Assembly (NCBI RefSeq): GCF_012844225.1
Contig: NZ_JABAGQ010000018.1
Coordinates: forward strand, 1 to 38,295
Source: Rhodococcus sp. 105337
Lineage (GTDB): Bacteria > Actinomycetota > Actinomycetes > Mycobacteriales > Mycobacteriaceae
DNA length: 38,295 nucleotides
Reading direction: 5' to 3'
The position numbers and the translations under genes were made by a program. The stretch's first letter is position 1; each line of letters opens with the position of its first letter. Positions 25,082 through 35,829 of the stretch are shown here, one piece after another. The notes beneath the pieces are model-generated. The model worked only from the letters and a program-made list of their open reading frames with translations, was not told the origin of the DNA and searched no databases.

Positions 25082-26056
25082 GTGAACGCGAACCCGGTCG
25101 TGGCAGTGCTTCATGCCGAAGCCCTGCCCTCCGCGGTGCGGATGGCTCCGGTCGCCGAGCATGCGACCCTTCGCTACACGAAGCGCGAAGGACTGGCAGG
25201 CGCTCTCGACGGCGCCGATGTCCTGTTCGTCTACGATTTCCAGTCCGACGCGCTCCCCGACGCGTGGTACGCGGCGAACGCACTCTCCTGGGTTCATGCG
25301 GCCTCGGCCGGTGTCGATCCGCTGATGTTTCCCGAGTTGGTCGACAGCGATGTCACGGTCACCAACTCACGCGGAATCTTCGACGTTCCGATCGCGGAAT
25401 ACGTTCTGGCTCAAATACTGTCGTTCACCAAAGACATCCCGGAATCGCTGCGCCTGCAACGAGACCACACCTGGAGACACCGCGACTCCGAGCGCATCGC
25501 CGGCCGCAGCGTCCTGGTTGTGGGCACCGGGCCGATCGGGCGGGCCATCGCGCGACTCCTCACCGCCGTGGGAATGAACGTCAGCGGGTCGGGCCGCCGC
25601 AGCAGGACCGGCGACCCGGACTTCGGCACCGTCACCGCAACCGAGGATCTTCCGTCGGCGCTGGCCGCAGCCGACTTCGTCGTACTCGCAGCCCCTCTCA
25701 CCGACAGCACCCACGGACTGTTCGATGCCGAATTGTTCGGGTCCGTGAAGCGCGGTGCACGGCTGGTCAACGTCGGTCGCGGTGAACTCGTGCGCACCGA
25801 CGACCTCGTCGACGCACTCCGCTCGGGCGTGCTCGCGGGCGCCGCGCTCGATGTCGTCGATCCCGAACCGCTACCGCGCGACCACCCCCTGTGGGATCTT
25901 CCCGGTGTAGTCGTCACCCCGCACAACGCGGGTGACTTCGTCGGGTGGCAGGACACGCTCGTCGACGCATTCGCCGACAATTTCCGCCGCTGGAGAGCAG
26001 GATTGCCACTCGAGAATGTCGTGGACAAGCGACTCGGTTACGTGCCGAGTTCGTGA
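25082..26056 (+). CDS. D-isomer-specific 2-hydroxyacid dehydrogenase
   Basis: About 324 residues. NAD(P)-dependent reduction of a 2-oxoacid (or the reverse). The Rossmann motif is VLVVGTGPIGRAIARLL, the catalytic Arg is in LVNVGRGELVRTDDLV, Glu in LDVVDPEPLPRDHPLW and His in VVTPHNAGDFVG. GTG 25082 is preferred over ATG 25061 because the latter lies between the -35 and -10 boxes; the start is probably leaderless. The amidase follows in the same direction 53 bases later. Expected to interconvert a 2-oxoacid and a 2-hydroxyacid in the accessory pathway. Confidence 0.87.
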   Translation: MNANPVVAVLHAEALPSAVRMAPVAEHATLRYTKREGLAGALDGADVLFVYDFQSDALPDAWYAANALSWVHAASAGVDPLMFPELVDSDVTVTNSRGIFDVPIAEYVLAQILSFTKDIPESLRLQRDHTWRHRDSERIAGRSVLVVGTGPIGRAIARLLTAVGMNVSGSGRRSRTGDPDFGTVTATEDLPSALAAADFVVLAAPLTDSTHGLFDAELFGSVKRGARLVNVGRGELVRTDDLVDALRSGVLAGAALDVVDPEPLPRDHPLWDLPGVVVTPHNAGDFVGWQDTLVDAFADNFRRWRAGLPLENVVDKRLGYVPSS

Positions 26057-26109
26057 GGGCCGGTGTGCCCGGGCAGAACCCGGCACACCACCCGGACAAG
26101 GAGAACACG

Positions 26110-27480
26110 ATGAACCCGACCGACATGACCGCCGTCGAACTCGTCACCTCGTTCTCCTCCGGTGAGCTGTCGCCGGTCGAAGCCGCGCGGGCGGTGTTCG
26201 ACGAGATCGCCGCACGCGACGGTGAGATCAACGCCTATTGCCTCGTCGACGAAGAGAAGGCCCTCGCTCAGGCGCGGCGTTCCGAGGAGCGCTGGCGCAC
26301 CGGATATTCCAAGGGTCTCCTGGACGGTGTGCCGATCTCGATCAAAGATGTGTTCCTCACCGCGGGATGGCCGACGTTGCGGGGTTCCCAAGCCGTCGAC
26401 GAACATCAGCCGTGGCACGTGGACAGCCCGGTGACCGCGAGGCTGCGTGAGGACGGCATGGTGTTCGTCGGCAAGACCACGACGCCCGAAATCGCCTGGA
26501 AGGCCGTCACCGATTCCGCGTTGTACGGGATCACCCGCAATCCGGCAGATACGACGAAGACCGCGGGTGGATCGTCGGGCGGGAGCGCCGCGGCGGTCGC
26601 AGCCGGATTCGGCCCGTGCTCCGTCGGCACCGACGGCGGCGGGAGCATTCGGATTCCCGCCGCGTTCTGCGGAGTCGTGGGATTCAAACCCACCCACGGA
26701 CGGATCCCGCTGTTTCCGGCGAGCCCGTTCGGCCCACTCGCCCACGCCGGACCGATCACCCGGACGGTCGAGGACGCGGCGCTGCTCACCGACATCCTGT
26801 CGCTTCCCGATCACCGCGATCCCACGGCGCTCGCGCCCCCGATCATGACCTTCAGGGGCGCGCTCCAGCGGGAGGTACTGGGCATGGGCGTCGCGTATTC
26901 GAAGACCCTCGGATATGTGACGGTCGATCCGGAAGTCGGTGAGATCGTCGACGCGGCGGTGCGAACACTCGACGAGGCCGGACTCCCGGTGACCGAGGCC
27001 GATCCCGGTTTCGGCGACCCCCTCGAGGCCTTCGAGATCATGTGGGCCGCGGGCGCGGCCGCAATGCTGGCGTCCTTCCCCGAAGGCACCCGGAACAAGG
27101 TCGACCCGGGCCTGGGCGCCGTCTGGGAGCGCGGCGAGCACCTGCGCGCCGTGGACTATCTCGATGCGCGGGCGGTCGCAGCGAGCCTCGGAATCGCGAT
27201 GGGCCACTTCCACCAGACGCACAACATGCTCCTCACCCCCACGGTGCCGATCACCGCGTTCGACGCGGGTCACGACGTTCCGCCGGGATCCTCGGCAAGC
27301 AGTTGGCCGCAATGGACGCCGTTCAGCTACCCCTTCAACCTCACCCAGCAACCGGCGATCAGCATTCCGGTCGGCACGACGGCCGCCGGCCTGCCGGTGG
27401 GCCTGCAGATCGTCGGACCGCGCCACTCCGACGACCTGCTGCTGGCGGTCGCCCGATTCGCCGAATACGCGCTGAGCTAG
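26110..27480 (+). CDS. Amidase-signature family amidohydrolase
   Basis: A 456-residue amidase that hydrolyses a carboxamide to an acid and ammonia or an amine. The Ser-cisSer-Lys triad is intact: Lys79 (PISIKDVFLTAGWPT), Ser155 (TAGGSSGGSAAAVAAG) and Ser179 (GTDGGGSIRIPAAFCG), followed by GVVGFKPTHGRIP and the C-terminal LPVGLQIVGPRHSDDLLL. ATG 26110 has AAGGAG six bases upstream. It lies behind the 2-hydroxyacid dehydrogenase and probably on the same transcript. Nothing in the sequence fixes the substrate. Its stop is seven bases from the stop of the convergent quinone oxidoreductase gene. Confidence 0.9.
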   Translation: MNPTDMTAVELVTSFSSGELSPVEAARAVFDEIAARDGEINAYCLVDEEKALAQARRSEERWRTGYSKGLLDGVPISIKDVFLTAGWPTLRGSQAVDEHQPWHVDSPVTARLREDGMVFVGKTTTPEIAWKAVTDSALYGITRNPADTTKTAGGSSGGSAAAVAAGFGPCSVGTDGGGSIRIPAAFCGVVGFKPTHGRIPLFPASPFGPLAHAGPITRTVEDAALLTDILSLPDHRDPTALAPPIMTFRGALQREVLGMGVAYSKTLGYVTVDPEVGEIVDAAVRTLDEAGLPVTEADPGFGDPLEAFEIMWAAGAAAMLASFPEGTRNKVDPGLGAVWERGEHLRAVDYLDARAVAASLGIAMGHFHQTHNMLLTPTVPITAFDAGHDVPPGSSASSWPQWTPFSYPFNLTQQPAISIPVGTTAAGLPVGLQIVGPRHSDDLLLAVARFAEYALS

Positions 27481-27487
27481 TGCGACG

Positions 27488-28405
27488 TCACGGCGCGAGC
27501 ACGTAACGGCCGCGCACCCCGCCCGCAGCGACCGCGCGGTGGGCATCGGAGGCCGAATCGAGCGGCACGACGGAATGCACCCGCGCCGGCAGCCCACCCG
27601 ACGCGGCGCGCACGAGCAGATCACTCAGCCTGGCACCGTCGGGGCGCGTTTCCACGGCCGATACCGAGATTCCGCGCTCGGTGGCCGGAACCGCGTTCGG
27701 CTTGACGCCGACGAATCTCCCCCCGTCACGGACCACCTCGAGCGCCCGTTCCTGCAGTGACGCAGCGTCGGCGACCGCGTCCCAGCCCGGCTCTGCGTGC
27801 GAAGCGAACCGGACACCCAGGCTCCGCACGAACTCCTCGTCCTCGAGCCGAGCAAGACCTGTTACCTCCCATCCCCGTTCGGGCGCGAGTGCGAGAAGAT
27901 AGCCGCCCACCGCGCCCGCTGCCCCGGTCACGAGGAGTCGGTGCCCGTCCGCGGGTGCGTCACCGAGCAGGTCGAGCATCTGCACGGCCGCCAACCCGTT
28001 GACCGGCACTGTCGATGCCGTGATCAGATCCATTCCGTCCGGGACGACGGCCAGACCCGCGACCGGTACGACGACTTGTTCGGCATACGTGCCGTAGTCG
28101 CGATCGAAGCCGCCCACCATGCCGGCGACACGGGTGCCGATCTCCAGGTCCACCCCGGGGCCGGCATCGAGCACCGTGCCGGCGAACTCCCACCCCAGCC
28201 CTGTGTATTCGGGCTGGTCGATCAGGCCGATCGTGTGGAAGAACCCGTCCGCGACCCCGAGATCGACCGGGTTGACGGGCGCGCCGGCGATCCCGACGCG
28301 AACCTGCCCGGGTCCCGGTCGCACGACGGGAACGTCGATGATCTCGATCGAGCCGGGCCCGTTCGGAGTGCGCACCACGGCGGTGCGGAAAGTCGATGTG
28401 TTCAT
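27488..28405 (-). CDS. Quinone oxidoreductase-type MDR-family NADPH-dependent reductase
   Basis: A 305-residue medium-chain dehydrogenase/reductase without zinc-ligand cysteines, as in quinone oxidoreductases. VNPVDLGVADGF, GWEFAGTVLDAGPGVD, LITASTVPVNGLAAVQML and the NADPH loop LLVTGAAGAVGGYLLALA are visible. ATG 28405 has GAGGAGC upstream. It diverges from an HxlR-type regulator across a perfect 20-bp palindrome, the same arrangement as C. glutamicum qor2-qorR. Probably a redox or quinone stress enzyme rather than a member of the GntR-controlled pathway that surrounds it. Confidence 0.85.
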   Translation of the reverse strand: MNTSTFRTAVVRTPNGPGSIEIIDVPVVRPGPGQVRVGIAGAPVNPVDLGVADGFFHTIGLIDQPEYTGLGWEFAGTVLDAGPGVDLEIGTRVAGMVGGFDRDYGTYAEQVVVPVAGLAVVPDGMDLITASTVPVNGLAAVQMLDLLGDAPADGHRLLVTGAAGAVGGYLLALAPERGWEVTGLARLEDEEFVRSLGVRFASHAEPGWDAVADAASLQERALEVVRDGGRFVGVKPNAVPATERGISVSAVETRPDGARLSDLLVRAASGGLPARVHSVVPLDSASDAHRAVAAGGVRGRYVLAP

Positions 28406-28476
28406 CGGTTGCTCCTCGGCACTTGTATCGAATGACCCTCCGCTTCATCATGGGTAGGTAGCTCTCCAACGGGAAG

Positions 28477-28496
28477 TACGCACTTCGAAGTGCGTA
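28477..28496. promoter_or_regulatory. Perfect 20-bp palindrome, likely HxlR/QorR-type operator
   Basis: TACGCACTTCGAAGTGCGTA is a perfect inverted repeat in the gap between the divergent quinone oxidoreductase and HxlR-type regulator, 28 bases before the regulator start. Divergent placement and perfect symmetry make it the likely site of autoregulation. Confidence 0.75.
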
Positions 28497-28524
28497 AGGC
28501 ACCCGCCGGTAGGAAGGAGCACTC

Positions 28525-28962
28525 ATGCCGACCATGACTGCGGCCCAGAAGCGAGCGCACGTACAGGCGGAGTACGACGCATTCCTGGCGGAGTGCCCCA
28601 GCCGTCAGCTGCTCGCGCGTATCTCGGACAAGTGGGTGGCGTTGATTCTCGCCGCGCTCGGGAGTGACGGGCCCTCCCGCCCCGGCAACGATCGCAGCGG
28701 TGAACCACGAGCGATGCGCTACTCGGAACTGTCCCGCAGGCTCGCGGGGGTCAGCCAGAAGATGCTCACGCAGACACTGCGCTCGCTCGAGCGCGACGGC
28801 CTGGTGACGCGCACCGTCACCCCGACCGTGCCGGTCACGGTCACATACGAACTCACCGAACTCGGGCTGTCGCTCCACCAGGTGATACGCGGGATCAAGG
28901 CGTGGGCCGAGGCACACATGGACGAGGTGCTCGCGCACCGCGAACGGTACGACGCGGAGTGA
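28525..28962 (+). CDS. HxlR/DUF24-family transcriptional regulator, QorR-like, single cysteine
   Basis: A 145-residue winged-helix regulator. The HxlR pattern is CPSRQLLARISDKWVALILAAL, then SELSRRLAGVSQKMLTQTLRSLERDGLVTRTV and YELTELGLSL. Cys24 in the CP motif is the only cysteine and sits where QorR and YodB have their redox-sensing cysteine. An approximately 15-residue Gly/Pro/Arg-rich insert (GSDGPSRPGNDRSGEPR) precedes the recognition region. ATG 28525 has AAGGAG five bases upstream. Likely represses itself and the oxidoreductase until the cysteine is oxidised. Confidence 0.85.
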   Translation: MPTMTAAQKRAHVQAEYDAFLAECPSRQLLARISDKWVALILAALGSDGPSRPGNDRSGEPRAMRYSELSRRLAGVSQKMLTQTLRSLERDGLVTRTVTPTVPVTVTYELTELGLSLHQVIRGIKAWAEAHMDEVLAHRERYDAE

Positions 28963-28979
28963 CGAGTGACGGGGACCGA

Positions 28980-29474
28980 TCAGTCGCGGGCGAACGTCAG
29001 CGTCTCCCCCGCTGCGCCCTCCATCCACAGGTCGTTGCACGCCACCGCGAGGTCGGTCAGGCCCTCCTCGATGGTCGCGAACACGTTGCCCGGCACCCAC
29101 CCCACATCGCCGTTGAGGAGCAGGTTGTTCCGCCCGTAGAAGAGCGCCAGATCGGTAGCCCCCTGCGCCGCATGCGCTTCCGATCCCGGCTCGTATCCGT
29201 ATGCGGAGTTCCCGATCTCCCACGGTTCGAAATCGAACAGGCACACGTCTCCGGGGATCGGGGTCACCGTCGGGTTCTCCCGATGCGGAGCACCCGTGAT
29301 GCGGGGAACGAGGGTGTACACCTCGTTGCGCGCGTACTTGGCATGGAATGCGGATCCGTTCTGCGGCAGAGCGTTCCATACCGCTTCGCAGGTCAGCGGT
29401 GCCTCTGTGTCCAGCAGCCGTGCGCGACAGGAGACGCCGCGCTTGTCGAGGGAAATGGTGATGAACCGGGCCAC
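28980..29474 (-). CDS. DUF3830 family protein
   Basis: A 164-residue protein with the layout of DUF3830, a cyclophilin-like family of unknown function that is found in gene clusters with Asp/Glu-racemase-type enzymes and amidases. Visible segments: LDTEAPLTCEAVWNALP, AKYARNEVYTLVPR, PGDVCLFDFE and DLALFYGRNNLLLNGDVGWVPGNVFATI. GTG 29474 has AAGGAG five bases upstream. It follows the aminotransferase by 26 bases and is probably co-transcribed. Its presence here supports the idea of a dedicated amide or amino-acid-derivative pathway; the actual job is unknown. Confidence 0.78.
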   Translation of the reverse strand: MARFITISLDKRGVSCRARLLDTEAPLTCEAVWNALPQNGSAFHAKYARNEVYTLVPRITGAPHRENPTVTPIPGDVCLFDFEPWEIGNSAYGYEPGSEAHAAQGATDLALFYGRNNLLLNGDVGWVPGNVFATIEEGLTDLAVACNDLWMEGAAGETLTFARD

Positions 29475-29500
29475 AGGATCTCCTTCGTACGCGGGACAGT

Positions 29501-30742
29501 TCAGATCTCGGCGAGAACCTCCGACCAGATATCGAGTGCCTCCTCGACCTGTTCTCCGGTCACGACCAGCGGAGGGATCATGCGTACCACGTTCATATAG
29601 GCGCCGCAGGTCAACAGCAACAACCCTTTTCGTGCTGCTGCGCGCTGTGCTGCTGTGGCGCCGTCGCGGTCGGGCGCACCGTCGGCATCGGTGAATTCGG
29701 ATCCCACCATGAGCCCGAGCCCACGAACGTCACCGACGGCGGGTGTCGCCCGCGACTGCGCACCCGCCAGCAACTCGTCTCCACGCAGCGCCGCGTTCGT
29801 CACGAGTCCTTCCTTCCGGATCACCTCGAGTGTGGCTACCGCCGCCGCACACGACACCGCGTTGGCACCGTAGGTTCCACCCTGCGATCCCGGCCGGGCA
29901 CGAGACATGAGTTCCTCGGAGGCCGCGATACCGGACAACGGAAATCCGCTCGCGAGCCCCTTTGCCATCGTGATCACATCCGGGCGCACGTCGAAGTGCT
30001 GGTGCCCGAAGAACTTTCCGGTTCGCCCGAATCCCGTCTGGATCTCGTCGAACACGAGGAGGATGCCGTACCTGTCGGCACGCTCCCGCAGGCCCTGGAA
30101 GAAGCGAACGTTGCCCGGGACATAGCCGCCCTCGCCGAGCACGGGTTCGACGAAGAATGCCGCCGTTTCGTCGGGTGCGGTGACGGTGGCGAAGAGGTAA
30201 TCCAATTCTCGGAGCGCGAAATCCGTTGCCTCGTCTTCGCTCCACCCGTACCGGTAGGCGGTGGGGAACGGCGCGACATGCACGCCTCCCATCAACGGGG
30301 AGAAGCCTGCGGAGAAGCGGGTGCCCGACGTCGTCATCGACGCGGCGGCGACCGTCCGGCCGTGGAATCCGCCGTGGAAGACGACCACGTTGGGACGGCC
30401 TGTCGCCTGCCGTACGAGACGCAGCGCTGCTTCGACAGCCTCGCTGCCGGAGTTCGCAAAGAACAGTGAATCGAGACCTTCGGGTAATACCGGACCCAGT
30501 GCCTCGACCAGTTCCAGGAGCGGTCGGTGCATCACGGTCGTGTACTGGCCGTGGATCAGGGTGGCGACCTGCCGCTGCGCCGCCTCGACCACATGCGGAT
30601 GACAGTGCCCGGTGCCGGTGACACCGATACCGGCGGTGAAGTCGAGGTAGCGACGCCCGTCGCTGCCGTACAGATAGCAACCCGATGCGTGGTCCACGGT
30701 GACCGGGGTGGCTTGCAGGAGAAGTGGTGACAGTCGTGCCAT
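29501..30742 (-). CDS. Class III aminotransferase (omega / 4-aminobutyrate type)
   Basis: A 413-residue PLP enzyme that would move an amino group between an amine or amino acid and an oxo acid. Motifs: FFANSGSEAVEAALRLVRQATGRPNVVVFHGGFHGRT, LVFDEIQTGFGRTGKFFGHQHF and the PLP lysine in VITMAKGLASGFPLSG. ATG 30742 is chosen over GTG 30763 because GGGAGGG lies five bases upstream. A GATTGTTGACAAT box lies 51 bases upstream of the start. It probably supplies the oxo acid used by the hydroxyacid dehydrogenase, or the reverse; the substrate is unknown. Confidence 0.9.
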   Translation of the reverse strand: MARLSPLLLQATPVTVDHASGCYLYGSDGRRYLDFTAGIGVTGTGHCHPHVVEAAQRQVATLIHGQYTTVMHRPLLELVEALGPVLPEGLDSLFFANSGSEAVEAALRLVRQATGRPNVVVFHGGFHGRTVAAASMTTSGTRFSAGFSPLMGGVHVAPFPTAYRYGWSEDEATDFALRELDYLFATVTAPDETAAFFVEPVLGEGGYVPGNVRFFQGLRERADRYGILLVFDEIQTGFGRTGKFFGHQHFDVRPDVITMAKGLASGFPLSGIAASEELMSRARPGSQGGTYGANAVSCAAAVATLEVIRKEGLVTNAALRGDELLAGAQSRATPAVGDVRGLGLMVGSEFTDADGAPDRDGATAAQRAAARKGLLLLTCGAYMNVVRMIPPLVVTGEQVEEALDIWSEVLAEI

Positions 30743-30793
30743 GAGGGCCCTCCCGGGATGCACCTACCGAATTCGGGCACTTGCTCTTGTCGG

Positions 30794-30805
30794 ATTGTTG
30801 ACAAT
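30794..30805. promoter_or_regulatory. GntR/FCD-type operator ATTGTTGACAAT (copy 2)
   Basis: Identical to the core at 25043-25054, including the preceding G. It lies upstream of the aminotransferase-DUF3830 unit (minus) and about 195 bases before the PRC-barrel gene (plus). A minus-strand -10-like TATTGT overlaps it, so repression of the aminotransferase promoter is plausible. Confidence 0.72.
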
Positions 30806-31000
30806 ATGCATAACATGGGCCCACGCCGAAGGCAACGGCACGCGGGGAGAACCGCACCCGAAGCGAGCCGGCCAACTCGACCGGGATCGGGTCAGGCCGA
30901 CCGTCCCGTCCGCGGCAGGCGGCTTCGCCGCGCCCGGGGAGTTTCATCGGTCCGCGAGCAGGGAATGCCCTCAGCGACAACAGCGCCGACCGATGAGGCA

Positions 31001-32011
31001 ATGATGATTACGAACAACGAACTCGATACCCTCGCTCGTGCCACCGCGTACGGTCCGGACGGCACCAAATTAGGAAAAGTAGGCGAGGTATATCTCGACA
31101 ACAGAACCGGGGAGCCGGGCTGGATCACGGTGGTGACCGGACTGTTCGGTACCCGCCGTCACTTCGTCCCCGTCGACGACGCCACCCTCGACGACTCGGG
31201 TGTGCATGTGCCGTTCGGCAAGGACACGGTGACAGGCGCGCCGAATGTCGAGGAGAACGGCGAACTCACGCCCCTCGAAGAAGACGAACTGTACCGCTAC
31301 TACAGCCGCCGCGCTCACGAGAGCGATTCCGCGTCCACCGACGCACATCGGAACCCGGACGCCGGGCGATCCGGTGATACGGACCGAATCGGTGACACGG
31401 ACCGGATCGGTCATTCCGATCGACCGGGTGACACCGGCGGCACGGGCACGCTGCCCCCCGACGCAGCACGCGAAGGCATTGCTGGGAACTACCGCCCGTC
31501 GCACGACACCCAGCGCGACGATCCGCTGCAGCACTCGGTCCCCGGTGACACCGCCTCCACCCCGTCGTCCCCCTCGGGCACGGCACGTGGGGTCTCCGAG
31601 TCCGGAGACCGGACCACCGGGTCGCCGTCGCAGGGCTTCGGCGATCCGGGATCGTCCGGGCACTCCCACAACCCGACTCCGGGCACCCTGTCCACCCCGA
31701 CCCCCGGCACGCATTCCATCCCGTCCACGGCGAACACGCACACGGGGTCGGATACGCACACGGGGTCGGATACGCACACGAGTCACCGCGCCCCCGGCAA
31801 TCTCCCGGGTAACGCGACCCCGGATGCCCGTATCGGCGAGAGTTCCGACACTCACCGTACCGGCACTCCGGACGTCCGCACCGGCGGTGACCGCGACCGG
31901 AACAAGGAAGACAAGGGTCACAGCGATGAGCCGCGCAAGCCGCGCCTGGTGAAGCGCGTGGTGACCACGGAGTACTACGAAGAGGATCCGGACGGCTCCA
32001 CGCAGTCCTGA
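31001..32011 (+). CDS. PRC-barrel domain protein with long repetitive hydrophilic tail
   Basis: A 336-residue protein. Residues 1-100 form a PRC-barrel domain (ATAYGPDGTKLGKVGEVYLD, GEPGWITVVTGLFGTRRHFVPVDDA). Residues about 110-310 are low-complexity Asp/Ser/Thr/Gly/Pro sequence with tandem GDTDRI and HTGSDT repeats encoded by 18-bp DNA repeats. The C-terminus (KPRLVKRVVTTEYYEEDPDG) looks conserved and may bind something. ATG 31001 or 31004. PRC-barrel proteins are often linked to stress or RNA/protein binding; no specific role can be assigned. It ends at the bidirectional terminator shared with hsaB. Confidence 0.82.
   Translation: MMITNNELDTLARATAYGPDGTKLGKVGEVYLDNRTGEPGWITVVTGLFGTRRHFVPVDDATLDDSGVHVPFGKDTVTGAPNVEENGELTPLEEDELYRYYSRRAHESDSASTDAHRNPDAGRSGDTDRIGDTDRIGHSDRPGDTGGTGTLPPDAAREGIAGNYRPSHDTQRDDPLQHSVPGDTASTPSSPSGTARGVSESGDRTTGSPSQGFGDPGSSGHSHNPTPGTLSTPTPGTHSIPSTANTHTGSDTHTGSDTHTSHRAPGNLPGNATPDARIGESSDTHRTGTPDVRTGGDRDRNKEDKGHSDEPRKPRLVKRVVTTEYYEEDPDGSTQS
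31373..31426 (+). repeat. 18-bp coding tandem repeat (GDTDRI)
   Basis: GGTGATACGGACCGAATC and GGTGACACGGACCGGATC are adjacent copies, followed by a decayed third copy. They encode GDTDRI-GDTDRI-GHSDRP in the tail of the PRC-barrel protein. Confidence 0.8.
31741..31776 (+). repeat. 18-bp coding tandem repeat (HTGSDT)
   Basis: Two exact copies of CACGGGGTCGGATACGCA followed by a partial CACGAG. Exact DNA identity suggests recent slippage; the unit encodes a six-residue repeat of the PRC-barrel protein tail. Confidence 0.85.
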
Positions 32012-32045
32012 TACCCGCCTGACCGTCGAAACTCCAGACGAAAAA

Positions 32046-32084
32046 GGGCGCCGGCTCCGGGGTTCGTCCCCGGGTCCGGCGCCC
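32046..32084. terminator. Bidirectional terminator between the PRC-barrel gene and hsaB
   Basis: GGGCGCCGG pairs with CCGGCGCCC and an inner CCGGGG / CCCCGG stem closes around TTCGT. AAAAA precedes it and TCTTCT follows, so it can act for both convergent genes. Confidence 0.88.
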
Positions 32085-32095
32085 TCTTCTGTGCC

Positions 32096-35638
<3,543 letters not shown>

Positions 35639-35682
35639 TGGACGCTCCCGTCTGTTCAGGAATTGATCGCTTGTACCGAGAC

Positions 35683-35696
35683 TAGAACATGTTCCT
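35683..35696 (-). promoter_or_regulatory. Near-match KstR box for hsaADCB
   Basis: TAGAACATGTTCCT fits TnnAACnnGTTnnA at six of seven fixed positions (last base T). It contains the perfect inner palindrome GAACATGTTC and lies 44 bases upstream of the hsaA start. Confidence 0.7.
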
Positions 35697-35785
35697 ATTC
35701 GTGTCGAGGATCGGGAGATCAGCGCATACACCCCCAAACACTCAGGACCAAAGTCCCGGTTCACTTCCCCTCGAGACCAGAATTC

Positions 35786-35799
35786 TATAACGTGTTCTA
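35786..35799 (+). promoter_or_regulatory. KstR box in front of kshA
   Basis: TATAACGTGTTCTA matches every fixed position of the KstR consensus TnnAACnnGTTnnA. It lies 30 bases before the kshA start, where a bound TetR repressor would block the promoter. Confidence 0.82.
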
Positions 35800-35829
35800 A
35801 CAGGAGATTGCGGAAGGAAGTGAGCTGAC

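Noticed and set aside
22834-32045. Prophage, integrative element or transposon insertion
   Set aside because: No integrase, transposase, tRNA, attachment-site repeats or terminal inverted repeats were seen.
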